A stretch of 64,000 bases of DNA from Bugula neritina. Taxonomy: Eukaryota > Bryozoa > Gymnolaemata > Cheilostomatida > Bugulidae. The stretch spans positions 10,547,408 to 10,611,407 of the forward strand of contig OZ037771.1 in the NCBI GenBank assembly GCA_964035545.1, in the 5' to 3' direction. Shown in pieces: positions 26,101-38,100 of this stretch (position 1 is the first letter of the stretch; every line of letters begins with the position of its first letter). A model generated the notes under the pieces. It was given only the letters and a program-made list of their open reading frames with translations, was not told the DNA's origin and made no database searches. Made by a program: the position numbers and the translations under genes.

Positions 26101-29100
26101 GCAGCACACACATGTATAATGTAACATTCAGGAGCAGTAGTGAAGAAATTGAGATAGCCCAAGTGCTAAATATCTGGAAAATGATGCAAAAATGGGGCGT
26201 ACAATAGTAATACTAGAATGAATAAAACAAGGAATAACTGTTTATTAGCTAACCATAATTTCTTCTCAGAACCAACTACAGCTTCTTGCTACCAATGCTA
26301 TGGAATGTCAACAAATATCATTAAATTGTTTAGCTAACATAAAATAGTTATTTTTGCATTCACTTACTTTCACCACTTTTGGTAATTGCTTTAAGACAAA
26401 ATTCACTCTGCCCTTTGCCACAATCAACCACTGAACCCAGTTGGTTGTCACAGTCTGCGCATATGTGACATTTAATAGCGCTGGTGTAGCAAACTATACC
26501 TGTAAACATTCAGTGTGCAGTGATTATTTCAATCAGAGTTGTAACTTTCATAATTCCACTAAAATTGGGTGATAGTTCTTGATGTTAATAAAGACAAGAT
26601 ATAAGTAGATGTATACATATATGTGCACACAAATAAAAGTGAACATACCAACAAAAACCAAGGTTATTAGTAAAACTTTCATGATGAGCAGAGATGCAGA
26701 CTAGCTCGGTTGGTGTGCCAAGAGATAATGCCATGGCTGGTTTCCTCCCTGTATGTATTATTCAGTTGAATACAGACTTTGTCTTGCAACAGGAAACCTA
26801 AATTACAAATAGGCGGGCTCATGGTAAGGTTACTTGTATATTATATGCTTGCCTACCCTTTTCCACGTTAAATTAATTATGTTGATCTGTCACTACAGTA
26901 GACTTGAATGCTGCACCTCCCTTCCTAAAACTGTATCTAATTAAGTCATTGTTGCCTATTAGTATTTATTGACCACTTAGAATCATGATGATGTGACTCA
27001 GTCTTCCAATTAACATTCTGTCAGGCTGTACTAGGCAGGAATTGTGTGTTCTCGGAAGTGTTTTTGTTAAAATCACAGCCTGAGAATCTTGAGCTGCAAC
27101 TGCCCTGATGTCGTATTCATTAAATCTCAAAGCAGTGAGAAGTTTGAGTTTAGTTGTTATATTCAATAGCCAAGGAGTTATCTCCACTCGGAGTTATTCG
27201 CTCTGGAATTTACACACAAGTGTTTTGAAGGAGCTCTCCTATAGTTTTTTTTCCTTTCTCATGTGTGGGAATTTACAATGAATATGTTTGTATATATTGG
27301 TATTTCTGAAATAAAACCAAACCACTTGACTGGCTTATGCTTTTTGGTGTATGCAAAACCAGAGAAAGCTTCGTGTGCTATTTGTCTTAAGAGAGGGACA
27401 ACTCTCTTACAAATTACTTATTGTTATGTAGCGCTGCCAGGTTTGGGAAGCAAAGACAGATGCTGTCTAAAGGACTACGCACAGTCAGGTTACTGGAATA
27501 CCATGGACTCTCTGTACATATGATTTGCCATGTTGCTCAGTGCCTGCAGGCAAAGGTATTCCTCATATTGTTTGATGTTTGAACATTGTCTTACCTTCCA
27601 GCGACCAACCTATGTTTACCTGCACCATTTTATGAATACTGATTGCTCTACGCACTTCTCAGCCCAACAATGTCAACCTTTTTGCCTCATCAGTTATGAC
27701 TTGCCAATGGACATCATGTAATGAGATGCTAGTCACCTGTGAGGTTCAGATAGTTAGTTCTCTTGTAAACACTTGAAGGGGAGGGAGTTAATGATTGGAG
27801 TGTTTAGTTTGTGTTATTATTTTATCTTCTCAGTGACTGTTGTATTTATGACTGCAGTTGGAAGAGCTGAAGCTGAACGAGGGTTCACCCAGCTCCAAAG
27901 TTATCCACCTGACCACCTGGACCAGGCAGTACTGGACAGAAGCTGTGAGGATATTGTCCACTATGTGCAGGTAAGTGTCTAGTAACTCTCTCTCAACTGA
28001 AGATAAGATACCAGGTTGGTAGGGTAGGTTGTACTCCTGTCTCCTCATTAGGTAGAGGCACTACTTCTACTTTCTACCCTTCTGCCTCTCATCTTTTCAG
28101 GTTATTGTCATGATTTTGGCTCTTTGATATTCTGATTGTTATTCAAAACAATCAATAATTGGTTTTCATAAAACAGGGAGTTTATTATTAACTCTTCAAG
28201 TGTGGGCTGTGATTTTGTCACTATTGTTTCTGTTGAACTATTTTTTGCTATTGTATTTTCATTTTCCAGTTACCAGACATTGTGGTCAAACATTTACTAA
28301 ACTCTGAATATGTAAAGCAGCTAAGTTACTAGTTTCTAAGTCAGCCTACCATGTTGCGAAACCGCTGCCATGTTTACAGAGGTCTGGCCGTCTACCAATC
28401 AGCTGAGAGGATGTTCATGTCATACGAGGAGGAACTGAAGCCCGGGGAGGTGACTGACCTGCTAGCTGAAGGCCGTCTCTGGCTGGCCCTGCAGCTCTAT
28501 GAAGATGATCAGGAGGACGAGGCCCTGCAGGAGCTGCGAGACCTCCCCCAACCCATTGCCTCGTACACAGCAGCTAAGGTGACCCTTGTTTAGCCCTCTA
28601 CTAGTGTGACTGTCAACTTTCCCTCGAGAGTGACTTGAATGACCCGGAATATGTTGGAACTGTTGGCTGTAATGTTCAATTTGTTCTACTAACATCATGA
28701 CATTTTGTGTAAGCTAGCATGTGTTTCTGTTTATTTTCCAGATATGTAAGGCTCGTGCTGGCGCCACCCACAGCAGTGAAGAGAGACAGAGACTGTTGGT
28801 GTGTGCTCAAGAGTCGCTGCATCTCACTGTCGACAGACTCGCTGAAGATAGGCAAAATGATCTCAACGCTGTCGTAGAACAGGAACTCGGGGCTCTGGAG
28901 TCAGAGATGGATGGCCTGTCGCACTCCTTCCACAGTGGTTTGTTCTTCCGTCTAGTACCCCAGGCTACATGTATTGTAATCTACTTGAACACCTTCACTA
29001 GAACAATATATTTAGTTCACTTCCTTGGAGTTGCTTCTCCTGCCTATCAATTGGCTAACTTTCTAGGTATTGCTAATGTTTTATGTAATGACCATGCTTT

Positions 29101-32100
29101 TCTTGATCTCTTCAGCTAATGACTCTGTCAATCATGGAGTGAATGGACACAGATCAGTGACCTCAACACCTAACTTCAGCATCAATAATGGCCGTCGCAG
29201 GTTCCCCCTGGCTCAGTCGGGTAAAGACAATAGAGGAGCTGAGCTGAACCTGAGTGACCTGGGTGCTAGTGTGAGTTGATATACAGTATGTGTTGATATG
29301 CAGTATGTTTTGATATACAGTATGTGTTGATATACAGTATGTGTTGATATACAGTATGTGTTGATATACAGTATGAGTTGATATGCAGTATGTGTTGATA
29401 TACAGTATGTGTTGATATATAGTATGTGTTGATATGCAGTATGTGTTGATATACAGTATGTGTTGATTATAGTATGTGTTGATTATAGTATGTGTTGATA
29501 TACAGTATGTGTTGATATACAGTATGTGTTGATATACAGTGTGAGTTGATATGCAGTATGTGTTGATATTGAGATGCACAAATTTAGTTCTGAAAAGAAC
29601 TCCTGAATTATGTGTGTTAATTGTGGGTCATGTGAGAGCTAAAAACCTCCCACCTCTACACCCAGTGTTTTCAGCCTATCAGCTGTATTTACCTCTGTTA
29701 CTTATACGCCACACCAAACTATGTGTAGGTGCGTGTGAGACCCAGCCCTGAACGTCTAGAGTTGCAAGTAAGGTCCTTAGCCAATGCTCAAGACACTATG
29801 AAGGAGACCATTTTGGAGGAGAGAAACATTGCCATGGAAACCAGTAAACAAATGGTGGATACAGTTACGAAGATGCTGGAGGGGAAGCTGAAGGAGATGG
29901 TAGAGTGTACGCAGAGAATAACTGCTGATATCAAGGGATTATCTGCAGATCTTACTCATGTGAGAACTTCGCAGGTCAGTAGTGTTGGTTTCAGTATGTA
30001 TGCAGAGAGTATATATAATATACTGTATGCAGAGAGTATATATAATATACTGTATGCAGAGAGTATATATAATATACTGTATGCAGAGAGTATATATAAT
30101 ATACTGTATGCAGAGAGTATATATAATATACTGTATGCAGAGAGCATATATAATATACTGTATGCAGAGAGTATATATAATATACTGTATGCAGAGAGTA
30201 TATATATAATATACTGTATGCAGAGAGTATATATAATATACTGTATTCAGAGAGTATATATAATATACTGTATTCAAAGAGTATATATAATATACTGTAT
30301 TCAGAGAGTATATATAATATACTGTATGCAGAGAGTATATATAATATACTGTATGCAGAGTATATATAATATACTGTATGCAGAGAGTATATATAATATA
30401 CTGTATTCAGAGAGTATATATAATATACTGTATGCAGAGTATATATAATATACTGTATGCAGAGAGTATATATAATATACTGTATTCAGAGAGTATATAT
30501 AATATACTGTATGCAGAGAGTATATATAATATAGTTGGATACTGATTTGCAACTTCCTGCAGGAGAAGCTCAGAACTGATGTTACTGATCTCAAGACTCA
30601 GTTCCAAATCAGCCTAGCCAGAATACCGCCACCCCACCCGACCCAACTGTCCGGTTCAGATGCCCAGGTTAACTTGATACAGCAGCAGTTGACTGCTCTG
30701 ACAGCAATGATGGCTACGTCCCTGCAGCACCCCATCCTTCACCCGTCTGCGTCTAGTCTCTCAGGTTACGGGACTCCTGCCAGGGCCACCCCTCCCACCT
30801 ACCCGGCATCATACGCCTCGGACAACATGCAGTTTGGTAAGTGTGTGCTGAGGCTAGGAGAGTGTGCTATTGGCAAACTATTCTCATTAGCTTATTTATT
30901 ATTAGCTTATATGACTCCCAGGGAATTTGCTTATTCATGATGGAATTAAAATATCAAACAGGCATGTGCCTGCATTCGCTTGTGACAATTCTAGATATTT
31001 TAATTACCAAATTCTTCAGAATAAAATTAATTTGATGGATTTGGAACGTGAAGACATTTGCATCAAGTATTGTAACACAGATGTTTAGTTGACTGTATTT
31101 CCTGTTGTGTGATGGTTGAAACCTCCCTTTTCATGTAACTCTCTAACAGCTCCTGTCTCCCTGTCCATGTAACTCTAACAGCTGCTGTCTCCCTGTCCGT
31201 GTAACTCTAACAGCTGCTGTCTCCCTGTCCGTGTAACTTTTTAACAGCTGCTGCCTCCCTGTTCATGTAGTTCTCTAACAGCTGCTGCCTCCCTGTTCAT
31301 GTAGTTCTCTAACAGGGGCACAGTCTGCACCCATCTTCAAAGTATATATGGTTTAGACCACTGAACTGGATATACATTGTTATAGTGACAACAGCTCACA
31401 TACTGAATAAGGCATGGTGGGGCAGCACCTTGTATTATTACCTTCTAAAAATACAATCTAGTTGTAAAGTCAGCATATTGGATGGCCCCTTTTCTTCACA
31501 CATCTGTATATTGTATTGTAGGCACGTACCCACACATACCGCAACAACAACACACTCCGTCCCGTATGCCCACTGCACCCCCAGCCGCCACCGCTAAGAC
31601 AACCGGTGTTCTCACGCATCAGGAAATACAGGCTGCTGCCGTAGCTGCTGCCGAGCATGGCTATGACGACAGAGAGTATTATGTAGATGATGGTGAGAAC
31701 TATTACTATGATGACTACAAGGAAGGGGAGGACAACTACGCAGGGGAGAGCTACGTCGGTGCAGAAGGTATTTACCTGGCCAACGTTTTGGGTAAATCTT
31801 GCTGACTTATTTTGCAGTGAGATATGCTGCCGATATTGGGAGGAGCTGAGCTGATGGCCTCTCTAATCACCAGACTGTATGCATGCTCTGACATTTCTTA
31901 GAAACTGTTCACAACATGCTGCCCACAGCTTGCTGCTCACAAATACCTCTGATTGTACCTCATCTGTGTTTACTAATATTTCAGGAGGCAACACCATTGG
32001 CTATATGCCAAAGTATCACAGCTCTGGCAAACCTATGCCACAGCCAGGCTTCTTTGCTCAAACAGATAAATCACAGACTAAACTCCCAGAGAACAAGCTG

Positions 32101-35100
32101 GTGGAGCCAGATGTACCTCCCAACGTGGTGATCGGTAAAGATTTCAGTCTAATTTAGTGTTGAAACCATGCCCTCACTATTGACTGTGTAATGCTAGCCT
32201 GCCTACCCTGTAGTGCTAGGCTATGAAGTATCTTCACTGTCAGGTTAAACCATATCAAATGTGCTGTGTGTTGTCATACCATTAGGTTGTGTAATACACC
32301 AGTATCATTATACACCTAGTATACACTGTGTACACACTGTCGGCTACTATTATAATGTATGCATACTAATAGTATACCTCTGTTCCTCCTCCTGTAATAT
32401 GCTAATGCAGTGCCGCCTGTCACACTAGAAAGTTTATCTCTTTCCATATCTGAATGTATAATTAACCTTAATGTGTTGTGAGGTGTTGGTGTAAAATTTC
32501 TATTTACAGAGCTCTGCACATCTACACGTTTCAAATTTAAGTTCTTAAATTCTCAGTTTGCAAATTTGAAATTTAATCTCTTTATGCTGATGGAATCACA
32601 GGACCGGAATTCCCCGTATTCTGCACAGCTCAGCACAGTGATTCCCTCTTCAACGGTTCAGATTGTTTTGAGAGTTATTACCCCTTCTTATATTTACATT
32701 GTACTAGATAAAGAAATGATGGAGAAGGAAGCTGCCAAACAGAAGTTATCTCCGGTAAAACAAGGCCCTCTGGTGGTGAATGTACCCAAATCAGCTGCCA
32801 ATAAAACTCCCACTCCTAAGGCTAATGGTAAAATCTACGAATTAGTTGAGTCTGGTTAATAGCAGTAAACCGAGACGTCTTTACTAACGGAATCCTTGCA
32901 GTATTGAGCTATTATGTAGCCTTTTTCATTCTCTAAAATCTCCACCTCTTGGTATCATAATTTGTTTCATTGCAGTAACTGGCATTTTCTGCATGACCTG
33001 CTTTTCCTGTTATTGCGAAGGTTACCATTGTGTCACTTGTAATGTTTATATGCTGTTGCTATAGCAACGGAGGTTAAACCTGTACAGCCATCTCCTAGTA
33101 AATCAGAAAGTGGCACAGACCTCAACTCCTCACATGACCCTCACTTTGAGCCAATCATAGAGCTTCCTCCAGAGGTGGCTGTTGTTACAGGTAACTATAC
33201 TCATACTACGTCCAGTTACTAACTATACTCATACTACGTCCAGTTACTAACTATACTCATACTACGTCCAGTTGTTACTTACTATACTCATACTGTGTCC
33301 AGTTGTTACTAACTATACTCATACTATGTCCAGTTGTTACTTACTATACTCATACTGTGTCCAGTTGTTACTAACTATACTCATACTGTGTCCAGTTGTT
33401 ACTAACTATACTCATACTGTGTCCAGTTGTTACTAACTATACTCATACTGTGTCCAGTTGTTACTAACTATACTCATACTACGTCCAGTTGTTACTAACT
33501 ATACTCATACTGTGTCCAGTTGTTACTAACTATACTCATACTACGTCCAGTTGTTACTAACTATACTCATACTATGTCCAGTTGTTACTAACTATACTCA
33601 TACTACGTCTAGTTGTTACTAACTATACTCATACTGTGTCCAGTTGTTACTAACTATACTCATACTGTGTCCAGTTGTTACTAACTATACTCATACTATG
33701 TCCAGTTGTTACTAACTATACTCATACTATGTCCAGTTGTTACTAACTATACTCATACTGTGTCCAGTTGTTACTAACTATACTCATACTATGTCCAGTT
33801 ACTAACTATACTCATACTACGTCCAGTCACTAACTGTATTCATACATTATTCTACCATTTAGTATCAATTCTGTTGCTCAGGTGAAGAGAGTGAGACTGT
33901 ACTGTTTGATGCAAGGGGTAAGCTGTTCAGACTTGATAACAAGGAGTGGAAAGAGAGAGGGGTTGGACCAGTGAGGATTCTGGAAAGTAAAGACAATGCT
34001 GGCAAGTGTCGACTGGTGATGAGACGTGACCAGGTGCACAAGGTGTGTGCTAACCACGGCATACACCAGTCAATGATCTTGAAGACCATGGGGGACAAAG
34101 GAAATGGTAAGAGTTTCCCTGCTGTATACACTCCTTGTTTCAGTATGCAAACCCAGTTAGTCATGGCGGGTTACATTGTTGAAGTAGTTGTGTTCAATAA
34201 GTTTGTTGACCTACAGTTGACCACTTGATCTCTACTGTTGACCTCTACAGTTGACCACTTGACCTCTACTGTTGACCTCTACAGTTGACCACTTGACCTC
34301 TACTGTTGACCTCTGCTTTTGACCTCTGCTGTAGCCTGGATCTGGTCTGCCACAGACTACGCTGAGAGCACTCCAGTCAATGAAACATTTGGAATCAGAT
34401 TCAAGACAGTGGAGCTGGCTACTGAGTTTAAGCAAGCCTTTGACGCTGCCCGAGAGAAAGTAGCAAAAGCTGGCAGCAGCGGTAGTGATACTGTCAGAGT
34501 CAGCGGTAGTGATACTGTCAGAGTCAGCGGCTTGTCAAAGGAGAGTGCTGCAGTCGAGACCGCTTCTGAGAAGAAAGAAGGCAGGGCTAAAGGCAGTGCA
34601 GCACCCCCTGCTGCTTCTAAAGGTATTAATTGATAACTGTTGGCTGTTTAATGACCACTCTAAGTACAGTCTTCCAGCCACTTGAACTCTGCATCCTTTC
34701 ACCATAACAGTGGTGACACTCAGTGTATGCCACTGCTGAGAATACTGTTAGCATGCAGCTACTACAGGCACTGAACGGCTGTTTGCTACAGTAACTGGAT
34801 TATGTCACACCTCAGCTAATTGCTTCCTCTCAGAATTTAATTTCCATTCAATTTAAATATTATCAAGTAATTACTATTTTTGTTTACCAGTTTACCACAG
34901 TGTCAAGTAGCGCTGTATGCAACTTTGGTATTTGTAATTATTTTACATATTTTGGCAGTCAATAGAATATTGTATTTTTAATTATCATTTCTGTATAAAT
35001 ACTACATTTTATAAACTAGTAGAGTAATTGAGTTTTTGGATTTATTTGCCCTTGTTAAAGTGGTATAATTGAGTGGTCAGGTTTCCAATGTCAGGTGAAG

Positions 35101-38100
35101 ATAATCATGCATCAGTACTCTTCCTCAGACTACCCTATTTACTCTGCGCAGGTAGTTTAGCAGATCTGTTCAAGTCTAAGACTCCTCAGTGGAAATGTCC
35201 GGGCTGTCTGCTCTCAGTTGATACGAAGGAGTTGAAGTGTTTGTCTTGTGGAACAGCCCAGCCTGGGGTTTCTGTGTCATCCACCACTGCCACATCCACC
35301 ACTGCTGCTTCCACCACTGCTGCTTCTACCACTGCTGCCACCACTACTGGCTTTGGTGGATTTAAATTTAATGTGTAAGTTGGAGATAGATTTGTGTTCT
35401 AGAAGCTGTTTCTACTTAGATTGCTGACAAGCTTAGTTGATCACAAGCTTTCAATTAATTTTTCTGAAGCATTATATAAAGTTGTGTTCTCAGTAAAATC
35501 TTATTGTTTGGAGGTATTTGAATGTTTGAATGGCTTCTAGGTATGACAACTCTTAGTTGCTAATCTATAAAACCGTCCTACATGTGAAAACAGAACAAGC
35601 AAGGTTATTTTTATTAAAAACTCAAGCTAGTGTATAGTCACTATCCCTGTGCGGACCCCGGATAGAAAGGGTTTATTTATATTGGCCTTCTTATCAGGAC
35701 ATGGTGTACTCTTCTGTTTCAGAACTCCCATCTCCACAGCCACCACTACACCCACCATCTGCTCGCCATTTGCTCCCAAGTCCACTCAACCTTCCACCCA
35801 AAACATCTTTGGGACTGCGGGACTGTTTGGTAAACCAGCCACCACTACCACCACCACAGCTGCACCATTTAGCTCCTTGTTTGGTAGTCCCGCAGTGTCT
35901 GCTGAATCTAAAGGGACAGCAGCCAGCATTAGTGCGCTCTTTGCTAAGCCAGCCACTACTGCACCCGCACCCTCACCCACAACGGGTTTATTTGGAACCA
36001 CTGCTAAGCCAGCCACCACTGCACCCGCACCCTCACCCACAACGGGTTTATTTGGGACCACTGCTAAGCCAGCCACTACTGCACCCGCAACGGGTTTATT
36101 TGGAACCACTGCTAAGCCAACCCCAGCTAAAGAGACAGGAGACGGTGGATCTATACTCAGATCGTTACTAAATACACCTGCTGCCACCTCTACTTCAACA
36201 AGCCCGGCAGCAACTACTAGTAGCGCAGGCACCACGGCTGGTGCTGCCAGCGTTGGCAAATTCACACTCGGAGGCTTCTCTTTTAGCGGTATGTTTTTGG
36301 AGCTTGTCTTATCGGGTACATTATTCAGTTTTTTCCCTCTTTCAGAATTATAGGGGGTAGCTTAGTTTGTTCCCTAATATTTAGACTTATCTCACTATCT
36401 CACGAATTGACTGCAGTATTGTATGTTTGCTGTCAGTATATTTACCACTAAATACTCAGTTTTTCACCTTGACATTCTACCTGTGATAGTTGTGAGTTTA
36501 CACAGATAGTCTTAACTCCCACGCAGTAGTCGCTAGGTAATAGTCAACCTTATTATTCTTTAGCTCCCCCCAAAGTTGAGACGTCAAGTGAAGAAAGTAA
36601 AGGTAATACCGAAGCTACACCCACCACCAAACCATCTCTCTTTGCAGGTTTCACTGGATTCACTAAACCACCAGCCACAACTGTGCAAGCTCCGGTATTT
36701 GGGGGATTTCCAGCTGTAACATCGAGGCAAGTGCAGTGAGAATACCTGTTTGTTTCATGTAGCTGAGATGTTTCTCTGTTCATACGTGCCTGCAGCTCTC
36801 TTTATACTCTCTGTAATTGTTGTACATATCTAACATCTGTTTAGCATTGGTTAGTTGTTGCTTCATATTATGTTGACGAATTTCTCTTTCATAATATACT
36901 CAGATTTTATGACATTCCTTGTCTCTTTTGTAATATAAATGCTCACGCAAGTTTATAGTCACTATCCCTGTGAGAACCTCTGATGGAAGGGTTTTTATTA
37001 TATCGGGCTAAGGACTTATTCAGATGGGGCACAGGAGTAATTATGACTGGATTTTCTTCCTGACATCACCAATGGCTGTTTTCGGGTTCGAACCCATGAC
37101 CTTCGTGTTTACTAGGCAAATGCTTTAACCCCTAGACCACAGCTGCTCCCTTTTGTAACATGCTGGTATTTAAATGAATTAAGTACTTAATGTATTATTT
37201 ATTTCATGATGAGCATTTACTCTTCTCTCTTGTAGCAGCGGCTCATCGTCCTTCAAGTTTGCACCAGTTTCACTCAACACTGCACCAACTACCCTCTCAG
37301 CACCGCAAGCAGGTAATAACTCACACTGTCAGTACTACTCACTATAACTCACACTGTCAGTACTACCCACTATAACTCACACTGTCGGTACTACTCACTA
37401 TAACTCGCGCTGTTAGTACTACTCACTATAACTCACACTGTCAGCACTACTCACTATAACTCACACTGTTAGTACTACTCACTATAACTCACACTGTTAG
37501 TACTAATCACTATAACTCACACTGTCAGTACTACTCACCATAACTCACACTGTCAGTACTACCCACTATACCTCACACTGTCAGTACTACTCACTATAAC
37601 TCACACTGTCAGTACTACTCACCATAACTTTTGCAGATATGAAACAATCAACATCTGCTCCTCAACTCTCTGCAGACAAACTGACTGCCAGTCCAGATCG
37701 AAGTAGTAAAGACGACTCTGCGGTTACCTCCCCTGTCAAAGGAGGACCTGAGGACGAATGTGCTGCTGTCTTTACTCCTGTTATAGCACTTCCGGATCTA
37801 GTGGAGGTAGATATACTACTGAGTATATATAGATGTACTACTGAGTATATATAGATGTACTACTGAGTATATATAGATATACTACTGAGTATATATAGAT
37901 ATACTACTGAGCATATATAGATGTACTACTGAGTATGTATAGATGTACTACTGAGTATGTATAGATATACTACTCAGTATATATAGATGTACTACTGAGT
38001 ATATATAGATATACTACTGAGTATGTATAGATATACTACTCAGTATATATAGATGTACTACTGAGTATATATAGATATACTACTGAGTATATATAGATAT

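Larger units (their letters stand above)
17164..28578 (+). other. RANBP2: RANBP2 exons 1-14: N-terminal TPR/helical domain
   Basis: Residues 1 to about 684. Exons 2-3 encode a TPR pair ([16 protein letters not shown] and [12 protein letters not shown]...[11 protein letters not shown]), which matches the human TPR segment. Exons 4-6 continue with [15 protein letters not shown] and [13 protein letters not shown]. Exon 11 has the family signature EPESISQVD, exon 12 [18 protein letters not shown] and exon 13 [12 protein letters not shown]. In vertebrates this helical domain anchors Nup358 to the Y-complex on the cytoplasmic face of the pore. Intron 1 is 2.8 kb with no other feature seen. Intron 11 carries a nested antisense gene. 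Confidence 0.88.
33065..34622 (+). other. RANBP2: RANBP2 exons 22-24: Ran-binding domain 1
   Basis: Residues about 1168-1320. Hallmarks in order: [61 protein letters not shown] and [18 protein letters not shown]. These fit a PH-fold Ran-GTP binding module. A 10-residue duplicated stretch (GSDTVRVS twice) follows the domain. Confidence 0.92.

Noticed and set aside
26966-27187. Minus-strand frame of 73 codons upstream of the Ly6 gene
   Set aside because: No family resemblance, no splice link to the Ly6 exons, and length within chance.
27263-27523. Plus-strand frame of 86 codons in RANBP2 intron 11
   Set aside because: The real exon 12 (27441-27555) uses another frame that matches RANBP2.
28269-28340. 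Possible extra RANBP2 exon after CATTTTCCAG
   Set aside because: In the required phase it meets a stop within about 30 nt. Joining exon 13 to 28380 keeps the frame and the family alignment.
37066-37149. Minus-strand tRNA gene
   Set aside because: The A and B boxes are present but the acceptor half is missing and a SINE body follows; it is a SINE head.
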